Origin: Roseivivax halotolerans | Lineage (GTDB): Bacteria > Pseudomonadota > Alphaproteobacteria > Rhodobacterales > Rhodobacteraceae | NCBI RefSeq assembly: GCF_900115815.1 | Contig: NZ_FOXV01000013.1 | Span: forward strand, 1-64,000 | DNA length: 64,000 bases | Direction: 5' to 3' | Part shown: one piece after another, positions 17,233-25,508 of the stretch | Position numbering within the stretch: position 1 is the stretch's first letter | How the letters are laid out: every line of letters starts with the position of its first letter | Position numbers and translations under genes: made by a program | The notes under the pieces: model-generated | Told to the model about the DNA's origin: nothing | Database searches by the model: none | Seen by the model: the letters and a program-made list of their open reading frames with translations, nothing else

Positions 17233-18276
17233 TCAATCGATGGCGTGGTCGAGGAAGGTCACGGCATCCTCGGGCGCCAGTTGCGGACGCAGATGCGCGC
17301 GCAACGCGTCGCGGCCATTGGCCCGCAGATCGTCATTGAAATCGCCGAGACAGGGGGAGAGGTGGATCGCGTCGATCCCGGCCTGTCTGGCCCGATGCGA
17401 CAGATGGTCCGCGGCGGACAGGCCTGCCGGGTCGGCATCGACGGCGATGTAGAGGCTGCGAAGATCGGCGGGCAGCTGCAGGGCTGCGAGATGATTGGCG
17501 GACAGAGCCGCCACCGCAGGCAACTCCGGCAGGGCCAGATGCAGGGAGAGCATGGTCTCCAGCCCTTCGCCTGCGGCCAGCACGCTGACCGGTTTGCCGA
17601 TACGAACACCATGGCCGAGGAGATTGCCCATGGCCTTGCGCGGTGGAAAGACCGGGGCCTTGTCCGCAGTGGCGGGGTCAAGCCAGGTGCGGTGCAGGCC
17701 GGTAAGCCGTCCGTCGAGGTCCGTCACCTTGGCGAGCAGGGCGGGCCAGGCCTCAGGACGGTCTGTCGGCGCGTGATCCTCGCGCAAGTAAAAGCATTTC
17801 GGGTGAAACCGGAGATTGTCGAGATAGCCCAGTCCGGTAAGGCCACGCCCCGCGAGATAGCGTTCCGTCAAGGTGCCCGACATCGGCTGGCCCATGGCCC
17901 AGAGCCGCCGCGCGGCCTCGGTTGAGCCGCGAGAAGCTGGCAGTTTGGTGGCCCGGTCCTTGTCCGTCTGCGGCAGGCTGAGAAACCTACGGGCCTCCTC
18001 CAGCGTGTCCCTCAGGGTGGTGATACCCATGTTCAGGGCGATCAGGTCCAGAAGGTCGCCATGCTGCCCGGTTGCGGAATCGGTCCACTTGCCAGCCGCA
18101 CCAAGGCCGGAGTTCGGACCGGTCAGCCGAACGTAGAGGCTGCGGCCCGGCGTATTCTGCACATCGCCTACGATCCAGTAGCGGCCCTGTTTGTTCCCGT
18201 TCGTGAGGTAGTGACGGCAGACGGCCTCGGCATCCTCGGCAAGGCGGCGGGCAATGTCGGCGGCGGGGCTATTCAT
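17233..18276 (-). CDS. Toprim-domain primase-like protein
   Basis: A 347-residue protein. The N-terminal half (CRHYLTNGNKQGRYWIVGDV, LYVRLTGPNSGLGAAGKWTD, ATGQHGDLLDLIALNMG) is the plasmid primase-helicase-like DUF7146 region. The C-terminal half is Toprim: VLAAGEGLETMLSLHLALPE supplies the catalytic Glu and SLYIAVDADPAG the D-x-D. The start MNSPAADI at 18276 is chosen because the preceding 14 residues look non-coding. It probably primes or processes replication of the mobile element. It lies 99 bp after the ParB-like gene. Confidence 0.88.
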   Translation of the reverse strand: MNSPAADIARRLAEDAEAVCRHYLTNGNKQGRYWIVGDVQNTPGRSLYVRLTGPNSGLGAAGKWTDSATGQHGDLLDLIALNMGITTLRDTLEEARRFLSLPQTDKDRATKLPASRGSTEAARRLWAMGQPMSGTLTERYLAGRGLTGLGYLDNLRFHPKCFYLREDHAPTDRPEAWPALLAKVTDLDGRLTGLHRTWLDPATADKAPVFPPRKAMGNLLGHGVRIGKPVSVLAAGEGLETMLSLHLALPELPAVAALSANHLAALQLPADLRSLYIAVDADPAGLSAADHLSHRARQAGIDAIHLSPCLGDFNDDLRANGRDALRAHLRPQLAPEDAVTFLDHAID

Positions 18277-18375
18277 GCTCTGTGCCTCCTGTCGTGGAAA
18301 GAAAAAGGGGCCCGCCATTTCTGGCGGACCCCGGCTGCCGGAACTCGGGGGAAGGAGCTCCGATCTGCTCGAAGG

Positions 18376-20505
18376 TCACTCGGCGGCTGTCTTGGCGAAG
18401 GCGTCACCGGCGACTGGCTCATCTTCGCCCAATGCTTCGGAATCTCCGATAGCCGGTTCGCCGCCATCTTCCGCCGATTGCGCTTCGCCGCTGTCGGGAT
18501 GGTCTTCCGAAGCGTCATCGTCGGCGCGGTCCGCGTCGTCGACCAGCTCGATTTCCGGTGTGTCCTCTTCCGGCAGCGGCGGCGTGCGCAACGGGTCCGG
18601 CAGCCAGCCGGTGCCCACGAGCAGGTCCTCGGCGGCCGTCACCATCTCCGCCTTCTTCAGCCCGGCGATCCGGTTGACAGCGTCCTCACCCTTCGCCTCG
18701 CGCACGGCCTCGAGGATGCGGGCCTTGGTCACGCGGCCGAGGTAGCTGTCACCCGTCGCCGTCCAGCCCGCCTTGGCCATGTCAAGCCCGACAGTCCCGG
18801 CCAGCACATCCGCATGCGCGATGGCGCGCGGGCGGCGCTGGTAGGGGTCGTGGACGGCATTTACGCTCATCGCCACGCAATGGGCGAAGAGCGCCTCGCG
18901 GCTGCAGCTGTCGAACTCGGTCAGCGCCTCCCAGAGGTCCTCGGATGCCTTCGGCAGGTTGCGCGCCCAAGTCTCGTGACGCTGGTCGATGGCCTTCGCA
19001 TAGGCCGTGTCGCCAAGGCCCGGCACCTGCGAACCAAAAGCCGCGTTGCGCGGTTCGATCTCGACGCAACTTTCGACGGCGTAGCGATAGAAGAGCCGCA
19101 GGACCATCGCGTGCAGCGCCGCGAGGAAGGCGACCTGCGGGTCCTGCGCCAGCGCATTGCGCAATGCCAGCGTGCGATGGGCCGTCAATTCCATGACGAG
19201 GCGGTCGGAGAGCGGTTTGAGGCCGTCATCTTCTTCCTCCTCGTCCACGGCAGATACGACGGTGTCGTCGGTGTCCTCAACCTGCGCCGCTTCCGGTGCG
19301 ACCTCGCCGATGTCCTCCACCTCATCGACCGGTTCATCCTCGGTCCGCACATAGCCGCGCTCGACGCGCAGCCGCCCCGAGCTGTCGATGCTGACGAAGG
19401 CCCCGGCCAGCGCGAGGTCTTCCGCCTCGAACCGGATCGGACGCGCCTCGAGTGCTTCCATCGCCTCCTCGATCTCGCCCAATCGGGAATCGACGTCGTC
19501 GGGAAGCTCGTCGGCCTCCGCATGCTCGGCCTCGAGCGCATCGTATTCGGCCTTCAGCGCCTGGTAGCTGGCGGCTTCCTCACAGGTCATCGGCACCGCC
19601 TCGCCATGGACGCGGCGCATGCCGAAGGTGTGGCCATAGGGGAACTCGGTATCGACCTCGACCCATTTCCAGCCCTCGGCACGGATGACTTCGGCCTCCT
19701 CGGCGAGCTTCTCGCGCACCATGACGTCGAGCAGGGCGGCATCCTGCAACCAGCCGCCGTCGTCCTGCTGGAACAGATCGCGCAGGATCTCGCCCCCGGC
19801 CTCGACGTAGTCGTCAAGCCCGACGAACTGCGCCCGCTTGTCGGAGGCCCGCACCGCGCCCTCGGTCAGCATGCGGCGGATCTCGTAGGGCTGCCGGGAA
19901 TAGTGCCGCTGCAACGCCTCCCAGACCTGTTCCTGCCGTGCGTGATCGGGGTTGACCGTGAAGGCCATGAGCTGGTCGAGGGTCATCTCCTCCTCGGCAT
20001 AGGCGTCGAGCAGCGAGGGTGCTGCGGCGGCGAGCTTCAGCCGCTGCTTGACCACGCTGGCCGAGACGAAGAAGGCCGCGGCGATTTCCTCCTCGGTCCG
20101 ACCTTTCTCGCGCATCGCCTGAAACGCGCGGAACTGGTCGAGCGGATGCAGCGGCGCGCGCTGGACGTTCTCGGCGAGACTGTCTTCCTCGGCGAGCCCA
20201 TCGGTGCGCACGATGCAGGGCACCAGCGCGGTCTTGTTCATCCGCTTCTGCTTGACGAGCAGTTCCAGCGCCCGGAACCGCCGCCCGCCGGCGGGGATCG
20301 TGTACATGCCGGTCTCGGCGCCGCTGTCGTCCAGCACGGGCCGCACGGTGATGGAACTGAGCAGCGTCCGCCGCGCGATGTCCTCGGCCAGTTCCTCGAT
20401 CGACACGCCCGCCTTGACGTGGCGCACGTTCGACTGGCTGAGCATCAGCTTGTTGAAGGGAATGTCGCGCGAGGCGCTGAGGGTGATTTTCTGTTGCTTG
20501 GTCAT
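18376..20505 (-). CDS. ParB/RepB/Spo0J-like nuclease-domain protein
   Basis: A 709-residue protein. The N-terminal third is a ParB domain: LSQSNVRHVKAGVSIEELAE, YTIPAGGRRFRALELLVKQK, CIVRTDGLAEEDSLAENVQR, then an HTH (RTEEEIAAAFFVSASVVKQR). The long C-terminal part is acidic, ending in a nearly all-acidic tail. This large version is not a chromosome-partition ParB; it is typical of plasmids and ICEs of Rhizobiales and Rhodobacterales and often accompanies DUF932 and Toprim genes. No parA is adjacent, so a partition role is doubtful. A family-A leader precedes it. Confidence 0.88.
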   Translation of the reverse strand: MTKQQKITLSASRDIPFNKLMLSQSNVRHVKAGVSIEELAEDIARRTLLSSITVRPVLDDSGAETGMYTIPAGGRRFRALELLVKQKRMNKTALVPCIVRTDGLAEEDSLAENVQRAPLHPLDQFRAFQAMREKGRTEEEIAAAFFVSASVVKQRLKLAAAAPSLLDAYAEEEMTLDQLMAFTVNPDHARQEQVWEALQRHYSRQPYEIRRMLTEGAVRASDKRAQFVGLDDYVEAGGEILRDLFQQDDGGWLQDAALLDVMVREKLAEEAEVIRAEGWKWVEVDTEFPYGHTFGMRRVHGEAVPMTCEEAASYQALKAEYDALEAEHAEADELPDDVDSRLGEIEEAMEALEARPIRFEAEDLALAGAFVSIDSSGRLRVERGYVRTEDEPVDEVEDIGEVAPEAAQVEDTDDTVVSAVDEEEEDDGLKPLSDRLVMELTAHRTLALRNALAQDPQVAFLAALHAMVLRLFYRYAVESCVEIEPRNAAFGSQVPGLGDTAYAKAIDQRHETWARNLPKASEDLWEALTEFDSCSREALFAHCVAMSVNAVHDPYQRRPRAIAHADVLAGTVGLDMAKAGWTATGDSYLGRVTKARILEAVREAKGEDAVNRIAGLKKAEMVTAAEDLLVGTGWLPDPLRTPPLPEEDTPEIELVDDADRADDDASEDHPDSGEAQSAEDGGEPAIGDSEALGEDEPVAGDAFAKTAAE

Positions 20506-20518
20506 CGGGATATCTCCG

Positions 20519-20589
20519 GACGGGCCAGCCGGGAGCCTCTCTCCCGACTTCCAAACCCGTCACGGAAAACCCAGCACCCCTCTTACTCT
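20519..20589 (-). promoter_or_regulatory. Family-A conserved leader, copy 1 (ParB-like gene)
   Basis: On the minus strand it ends about 14 nt before the start at 20505. It has a distal core (20551-20589) shared with 23355-23393 and 26746-26785, and a proximal hairpin (20530-20546, CGGGAG/CTCCCG with loop AGAGG) shared with the DUF932 copy only. The conserved distal core includes CCAAACCCGTCACG on the plus strand. Its closeness to the start codon suggests a 5'UTR element. Confidence 0.65.
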
Positions 20590-20718
20590 GTACGGAGCGA
20601 TGAACCGCAGACGTACGGCCCTTGGGCAGATCGTCACCCCGAAACGGTCGCGTGCACCGTAGCCGCACGCCCGTTTCCAGTGGGCGTTCGGCTCCCGTTC
20701 ATCGATGTCGCGCTGAAT

Positions 20719-21420
20719 TCATGTCGTGGCGACAAGGTCGGCCATTCGGTCACGGACCCTCAAGCCGACCGCCAACGGCGCTCCATGACCGGGACAGAGC
20801 AGATCGCCATCGGTCATCACGCCCATGAGCCGGGCGATCGAGGACAGACCTTCGGGCCGATCCTCGTAGAGGATCGGCTCTCGCATTCCGAACACGTTCA
20901 TCAGGGCATCGCCGATAATCCATGCGTTGCGTCCGTCGCCGGTCGGCACGCCAAAGCCCAGCTGTCCCTGGGAATGACCCGGTAGGGCGACAACCCGCAC
21001 TCCGCCTGCGACCTCAATGCTGTCGCCGCGGATCGGCTCGGCGCCTACAGGGGCGACGCGATCCGGGTACCTGTCGGCGACGAGCCGGGTCAGGATCCGC
21101 CCCGGCAAGGTGGGCGATGGCGTCCAGGGTCTGCGCCACGTCCCTTGCGCCAGCAACGCCGCCTCGGAGGGATGTGCGTGGAGCCGCGCCCCGGTTTCCT
21201 TCACGATGCGCGCCGCGCCGCCGACGTGGTCGTAGTGAACATGCGTCAGAAGCACGTGGCCGAGCGGCGGCAAGGCTTTCAGCGCATGAAGGAGCGGCGA
21301 CGCGAAAGACGGCTCGCCCGTATCGACCAGCACTGTCTGGCGGTCCTTCACGATCGCATAGACGTTGATGAATCGCCGATTGGCGACGTAGACGTCCGGC
21401 GCAATTTGCCTGAAGCGCAT
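20719..21420 (-). CDS. MBL-fold metallo-hydrolase
   Basis: A 233-residue metallo-beta-lactamase-fold enzyme. The metal motif HxHxDH is in LLTHVHYDHVGG, followed by VRVVALPGHSQGQLGF, WIIGDALMN and LLCPGHGAPL, which give the remaining ligands. Substrate unknown; small thioesterase, lactonase and glyoxalase-type activities are possible. ATG 21420 is 5 bp after the upstream stop; a TTG at 21429 overlaps that stop and is an alternative. It is the second gene of a MarR-linked operon. Confidence 0.88.
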   Translation of the reverse strand: MRFRQIAPDVYVANRRFINVYAIVKDRQTVLVDTGEPSFASPLLHALKALPPLGHVLLTHVHYDHVGGAARIVKETGARLHAHPSEAALLAQGTWRRPWTPSPTLPGRILTRLVADRYPDRVAPVGAEPIRGDSIEVAGGVRVVALPGHSQGQLGFGVPTGDGRNAWIIGDALMNVFGMREPILYEDRPEGLSSIARLMGVMTDGDLLCPGHGAPLAVGLRVRDRMADLVATT

Positions 21421-21425
21421 GACCG

Positions 21426-22778
21426 TCAATCGAGGGTATAGAGGTCGTGCGCCCCACGCGGCATCGGGATGCGCCGTCCAGTGGGCACGATGTCATCGCC
21501 GTCAATGGCGAAGATCTCCACCCAACCGTCGCTGCGCGGCCCGTCGTGATCCTGATAGACGACCACAGCGAGCCGGTCGCCATCGGCGTCGAAGACCACA
21601 TCCTCCGGCAGTACGCCGCGAAAGCCGACCGGGTCGCCGAGCGTTGCGACGACGCCGGTTGCGTCGTCCACACTCAGTAGCGACAGCGATGATCCGGTCC
21701 GGCCGGGCACGAGCGCGAGCGCCCCGCCGGGCAGATAGGTGCGCTCCATATTCACAGCGATCAGACGGTCGCCCGCGCGGTTCATCTCGAAGGCCTCAGG
21801 CGATTTCGAGACGGTGGCCGAGGATACGATCCCGCGCGTGTCGTCGTCGGGCGACAGCGCAAAGGAATGAATCTGTCCATCGCCGACGAACACGGCGCCC
21901 AAGGGCGTCGGCCCCCATTTCACGTCGGCGACGAGGAAATGATCCCCTGCGCGGGTCCAGCGTCCCACGGTGAGCCAATCGCCCTCCTCGACCGGAGCTT
22001 CGGCGTCGGCCGCTATGGGCACGCCGTCGTCGCCGAGGGTGAAGCGCACAAGGCCGACACCGAGGTTCGACAGAACATAGCCCGCGGCCGCGCCGGTGGG
22101 ATGGATCATGGCGTAGGTCAACCCATCGTCGATATCGGGGCGGGCCGCGATATCCGGCAGGTCGAGGTCGAAGCTGCGCACTGTCCTCGGCTGGCCGCCT
22201 TCTAGCGGAGCGACCGCGAGTTCGGCGTCCGGATCTCCGCAGGCGATGAGCAGCCAGCCACCCGTCGGCGCGATGTCGATGCTGTTGGGGCGACGACAGA
22301 CCGGGACGGAGGAGACGACCGCCCCGCTGTCGAGATCGACCGTCGTCAGCAGCGTGCCGACCGGCATCTCGTCGTGGACGCTCGCCATGCGGTCGGTCCC
22401 CGGCTGGGGCGGCGTCCGCCCCTCTATCACATAGGCGAAGCGGCCCGATGGGTCGGCGGTCATGGCGCCGGGCCAGCCCATGACGGTGTTGGAAGCCGGG
22501 ACAGTGCGGCGTTCAGATTGCGGGTTGTTCGGCTCATCGAGGATGACGAGAAGATCCTGTGCGCCCTCGATGGGATGGAGACGCCCATCCGCATAGGCGG
22601 TGGCGGCCATGTCCCCGTCCACCAGGACGAGCAGGCGGGAAAGGTTGAGGCCGTCAGCCTCAGCCCGAGGTTCTGCGATCGGCGGGGCGCGGTCGATCAC
22701 GTTCCACAGGCCCACCGCGGCGGCGAGACCGGCAATGACGGCGGCCAATCCCGTCGCGACCCACCTGACACTGCGCAT
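21426..22778 (-). CDS. Membrane-anchored or secreted beta-propeller protein (YncE/lactonase-like)
   Basis: A 450-residue protein with an N-terminal signal anchor (WVATGLAAVIAGLAAAVGLW) and repeated beta-rich units: MTADPSGRFAYVIEG, TTVDLDSGAVVSSVPV, SIDIAPTGGWLLIACGD, DVVFDADGDRLAVVVYQDHD. These are typical of seven-bladed YncE/lactonase propellers. It is followed at once by the MBL hydrolase, so the pair could be secreted-substrate sensing plus hydrolysis, but the substrate is not evident. A MarR-type operator lies 35 bp upstream. Confidence 0.75.
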   Translation of the reverse strand: MRSVRWVATGLAAVIAGLAAAVGLWNVIDRAPPIAEPRAEADGLNLSRLLVLVDGDMAATAYADGRLHPIEGAQDLLVILDEPNNPQSERRTVPASNTVMGWPGAMTADPSGRFAYVIEGRTPPQPGTDRMASVHDEMPVGTLLTTVDLDSGAVVSSVPVCRRPNSIDIAPTGGWLLIACGDPDAELAVAPLEGGQPRTVRSFDLDLPDIAARPDIDDGLTYAMIHPTGAAAGYVLSNLGVGLVRFTLGDDGVPIAADAEAPVEEGDWLTVGRWTRAGDHFLVADVKWGPTPLGAVFVGDGQIHSFALSPDDDTRGIVSSATVSKSPEAFEMNRAGDRLIAVNMERTYLPGGALALVPGRTGSSLSLLSVDDATGVVATLGDPVGFRGVLPEDVVFDADGDRLAVVVYQDHDGPRSDGWVEIFAIDGDDIVPTGRRIPMPRGAHDLYTLD

Positions 22779-22812
22779 GCCGTCACTCCTCTGGTTCCGA
22801 GGAGCAAGATAT

Positions 22813-22825
22813 TACGAATATCGTA
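22813..22825. promoter_or_regulatory. MarR-type operator upstream of the propeller gene
   Basis: TACGA-ATA-TCGTA is a perfect 5+5 inverted repeat lying in the 49-bp gap between marR and the propeller gene. The identical half-sites with the same 3-bp spacer recur at 23285-23297 upstream of marR itself. Two identical sites flanking a MarR gene strongly suggest the MarR operator. Confidence 0.72.
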
Positions 22826-22827
22826 GT

Positions 22828-23274
22828 TTACAAGTCTCGTCTTCGAGAAACATGGTCCGCGATCCGGGTCATCTTCCGCACGAAATCGGCGCGCTCCTCG
22901 GGGTCGAGCGCATCCAGCATGATTTGCATCGTCGCGCGCTCCTCCGCTTCGAGCCGCCCGAAGGTGTCGCGACCGTCCACGGTCAGATGAAGCGCGACGG
23001 CGCGCCGGTTCGTATCGGGCCGGTCCCGTCTGAGCAAACCGCGCTCCACCAGCCTGTCGACAAGGCTGCTTGCGGTCGTGGGCACGATGCCGAGATACTC
23101 CCCGAGTTCCGACAGCTTGCAGCCGTCCTTGCCCGACACGAAGCGCAGCGTCTGGATTTCGGCTGGGGTGAAACTGAACTCGTTGTGCGCGATGCGCAGC
23201 TTCGTCTCGGCGATCTTCAACGCCCGCATGAGCGTTGCGACGGCATGGTGCAGGTCATCGACATCCTTGGTCAT
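22828..23274 (-). CDS. MarR-family transcriptional regulator
   Basis: A 148-residue winged-helix regulator. KLSELGEYLGIVPTTASSLVDRL is the recognition helix region, followed by the wing LLRRDRPDTNRRAVALHLT. The start is the ATG at 23274; the upstream extension is leader DNA. It probably represses itself and the downstream propeller-MBL operon through the two TACGA-N3-TCGTA sites. MarR proteins usually respond to phenolics, oxidants or other small toxic molecules; the inducer is unknown. Confidence 0.9.
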   Translation of the reverse strand: MTKDVDDLHHAVATLMRALKIAETKLRIAHNEFSFTPAEIQTLRFVSGKDGCKLSELGEYLGIVPTTASSLVDRLVERGLLRRDRPDTNRRAVALHLTVDGRDTFGRLEAEERATMQIMLDALDPEERADFVRKMTRIADHVSRRRDL

Positions 23275-23284
23275 GGTCGGACGA

Positions 23285-23297
23285 TACGAGTTTCGTA
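23285..23297. promoter_or_regulatory. MarR-type operator upstream of marR
   Basis: TACGA-GTT-TCGTA, a perfect 5+5 inverted repeat 11 bp from the marR start codon. Same half-sites and spacing as the site at 22813. The position suits autorepression. Confidence 0.72.
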
Positions 23298-23343
23298 AGG
23301 TTCTTGGAAGGGGCCGGAAGCTGGGCATTGGCACCGATGTACA

Positions 23344-23393
23344 GTGACGGGCCTCCAAACCCGTCACGAAAAACCCGGCCGCCCTCTCACTCT
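23344..23393 (-). repeat. Family-A leader, orphan copy 2
   Basis: The distal core of the family-A leader (23355-23393) is nearly identical to 20551-20589, yet the proximal hairpin half is missing and no core element gene follows; marR comes instead, about 80 nt away. The edge forms a perfect 8-bp inverted repeat GTGACGGG/CCCGTCAC at 23344-23367. This looks like a recombination scar where cargo joined the element core. Confidence 0.6.
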
Positions 23394-23459
23394 ATGAACA
23401 AAGGGCCGCGATCGCGTCACCCGGGGTGACTGCCGAGCGGGACGGGACGGTTGTTGATG

Positions 23460-24074
23460 TCAAGAAAGGGCCGAGCCGATCGCCCATAGGCCAAATGCGA
23501 TAAGCACGACGCCCGACAGGCGCGAAACCCATGCCGCAAATGTTTCGGGCAGGCGGTGCCGGGCGAGCGCCACACCACCGCTGAGAATGCCCCACAATAG
23601 CATCGAGCCGGCGAAGACGCCGGAGACAACGAGCAGGGCACTTGTCGCCCCCGATCCCGAGGCGAGTCCGAGACCGGCGAAGACCGCGGCGAACGACAGG
23701 ATCGTTAGCGGGTTCGTGATCGTGAGAACGAATGTAGACGCCGTTGTTCCGATCAGATCCCGCGCCGAGACCTTCGCCGCCATGCGGGGCGGGCTCGGGG
23801 TCAGACCTTTCCAGCCGAGCCACAGCATGAAGGTGCCCCCCACCAGCCGAAGCGGTATATCGATGACGCTCAGAATGCTCGAGAACGCCGCGAAGCCGAA
23901 GGCGGCCAAGGCCGCATAAACGCCATCTGCCAGAGCCGTTCCAAGGCCACCAGCGACACCAGCGACGAAGCCACGCTCCAATGTCCGATTGATGCAAAGC
24001 GCCCCGATCGGTCCGAGCGGAGCGGCGATCGCCAGCCCGATGATCAGGCTCTTTCCGAAAAGCAAGAGATCCAT
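23460..24074 (-). CDS. LysE/RhtB-family amino acid exporter
   Basis: A 204-residue membrane protein with six hydrophobic segments and the LysE motif GLAIAAPLGPIGALCINRTL near the N-terminus, then GFVAGVAGGLGTALADGVYA and the conserved FVLTITNPLTILSF. It exports amino acids or similar metabolites. The start overlaps the Lrp stop by one base, so the two are coupled; Lrp-type regulators commonly control adjacent LysE exporters in response to the exported amino acid. Confidence 0.92.
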   Translation of the reverse strand: MDLLLFGKSLIIGLAIAAPLGPIGALCINRTLERGFVAGVAGGLGTALADGVYAALAAFGFAAFSSILSVIDIPLRLVGGTFMLWLGWKGLTPSPPRMAAKVSARDLIGTTASTFVLTITNPLTILSFAAVFAGLGLASGSGATSALLVVSGVFAGSMLLWGILSGGVALARHRLPETFAAWVSRLSGVVLIAFGLWAIGSALS

Positions 24075-24526
24075 CAGGATGAACCCTTCTGTACAAAAGC
24101 CCCCGAGACCGAAGAAGACAGCGCAATCAGCGTCTCGGTTCGGCCGAGAAATTTCCGTGCCTTGAGGTCGGTCAGAAACCCTTCGATCTCTGGCGCAGCA
24201 ACGACGCGGAGCTTGATTAGATAGGACCAGCTACCCGTGACGTGGTGGCATTCGAGGATTGCCGGGTTCGTCTCGGCAAAATCGCGAAAGGAAGCTTCGT
24301 CGGCGTCTTCACGCAGAGCGATCCAGACGAATACAAGGGTTTCCAGCCCCATGGCGGCCGGGTCCAGATCGACCGTGAAGCGCTTGATGACACCCGATGC
24401 GGTAAGGCGGCGGATACGCTCGTTCACGCTGGATGGAGACAGGCCAACAGTGCCGCCGATGTCCGCCAATGAGCGCTTGGCATCCAAAGACAGCAGATCA
24501 ATGATTTTCCGGTCAATTTCATCCAT
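24074..24526 (-). CDS. Lrp/AsnC-family transcriptional regulator
   Basis: A 150-residue regulator. The N-terminal HTH (MDEIDRKIIDLLSLDAKRSL, ADIGGTVGLSPSSVNERIRR) is followed by a RAM/ligand-binding domain (LVFVWIALREDADEASFRDF, ECHHVTGSWSYLIKLRV). The translation overlap with lysE suggests it senses the amino acid exported by LysE. A CCGCA-N5-TGCGG repeat right before its start is a candidate autoregulatory site. Confidence 0.93.
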   Translation of the reverse strand: MDEIDRKIIDLLSLDAKRSLADIGGTVGLSPSSVNERIRRLTASGVIKRFTVDLDPAAMGLETLVFVWIALREDADEASFRDFAETNPAILECHHVTGSWSYLIKLRVVAAPEIEGFLTDLKARKFLGRTETLIALSSSVSGAFVQKGSS

Positions 24527-24528
24527 GG

Positions 24529-24543
24529 CCGCAGATTATGCGG
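24529..24543. promoter_or_regulatory. Inverted repeat at the lrp start
   Basis: CCGCA-GATTA-TGCGG, a perfect 5+5 repeat ending 3 bp from the start codon at 24526. Its form is like Lrp/AsnC half-sites and its position suits autorepression. No binding evidence exists. Confidence 0.5.
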
Positions 24544-24774
24544 CATGTAGCGGAATAACAAGAGATTCTTTCGGTTACACAGACAGAAGGCCGCATCTGG
24601 CACGATAGAGGGGGCGTCGTGCCTTGTGATTCCGAGCTCATTCGTGGAAGAGAAGGCTTCTCGGAACGGCGGCACGACAATCATGCCGCCGACGAAATCG
24701 TCGTTCCTGAGCACAAATGTTAAGACGCCGGCAAACGAGTGCCGGGCCATCCCAGTGGACGGCCCGGTTCTTCG

Positions 24775-25242
24775 TCAGAGATGCTTCCAGTAGATGACCT
24801 TGTCGCCTCCTGGCTCGTAGAACTCGCGGATGCGGGCTTCCTCCACATAGCCGTTCGTGCGGTAGAAGGACCGGGTGCGCTCGAAGGCTGGCGTGCCAAG
24901 GGTCTCCACGATCAGGATGCGTCCGCCCGCTGCGCGGAGAAGGTCCTCGAGGTGACGCATCATTGCCGCGCCGATGCCTTGTCCGCGGCAGTCGTCGAGG
25001 ATGCCGATGGCCAGCAGGTTCCACGTGCCACTCGTCATGCGCTCGGGTTCGCAGAACCCGAAACCGATGAGACGGTCGCCGGTGAGAGCAACGAACCACA
25101 GGTCGTTGCTGGTCCGGTCGAGATAGCCGGTCATCATGTCTTTGAGCGTCTCGGGAGGGAAGAGTTCGGCGTTCTCCGCCACGGACTTTATGGCGGCGAT
25201 GTCCAGCCGCTCGGCAGGACGGATCGTCAGGTCAATGGTCAT
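24775..25242 (-). CDS. GNAT-family N-acetyltransferase
   Basis: A 155-residue acetyltransferase. The acetyl-CoA-binding motif A is in IGILDDCRGQGIGAAMMRHL, followed by ILIVETLGTPAFERTRSFYR and NGYVEEARIREFYEPGGDKV. The last stretch is characteristic of amino-acid-type GNATs. Substrate unknown. It is separate from the Lrp-LysE pair (248-bp gap). A perfect 18-bp palindrome lies 45 bp upstream. Confidence 0.9.
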   Translation of the reverse strand: MTIDLTIRPAERLDIAAIKSVAENAELFPPETLKDMMTGYLDRTSNDLWFVALTGDRLIGFGFCEPERMTSGTWNLLAIGILDDCRGQGIGAAMMRHLEDLLRAAGGRILIVETLGTPAFERTRSFYRTNGYVEEARIREFYEPGGDKVIYWKHL

Positions 25243-25286
25243 GGTGTGTTGAGCTTTCGTCTGCTCGGCGAGATGACCGGCAGCAA

Positions 25287-25304
25287 CTGACTGGATCCAG
25301 TCAG
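25287..25304. promoter_or_regulatory. Perfect 18-bp palindrome upstream of the GNAT gene
   Basis: CTGACTGGATCCAGTCAG is its own reverse complement over all 18 bases and lies 45 bp upstream of the GNAT start. A perfect match of this length is unlikely by chance at one chosen promoter. It could be an operator for a dimeric regulator; no matching regulator is adjacent. Confidence 0.5.
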
Positions 25305-25508
25305 GCGCCGTTCTCGCCAGTGATGTTGGATTGCCACACTCAGAGCTGCGGGCAGTCGCTCTCGCGGCCGCCAGCGTCTTCCGTGTTCAGCGCCCTCGGA
25401 TCAGGAAGCGCGGTGACCCGCAATCGTAGACATCAAAGCTCCATGCCGCGCGGGTGCGCGGCTGGAGCCTCAATGCCACGACGGCGGGCGATCGGCAATG
25501 TCCCGCGA

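Noticed and set aside
18376-20505. Plasmid or chromosome partition system
   Set aside because: The ParB-like protein lacks a parA neighbour and no parS-like cluster is seen, so a parAB partition call is not supported.
18061-20985. A 974-codon open frame on the plus strand
   Set aside because: It lies opposite the ParB-like gene, has no family resemblance and is rich in His/Arg/Leu as expected from antisense of GC-rich coding DNA.
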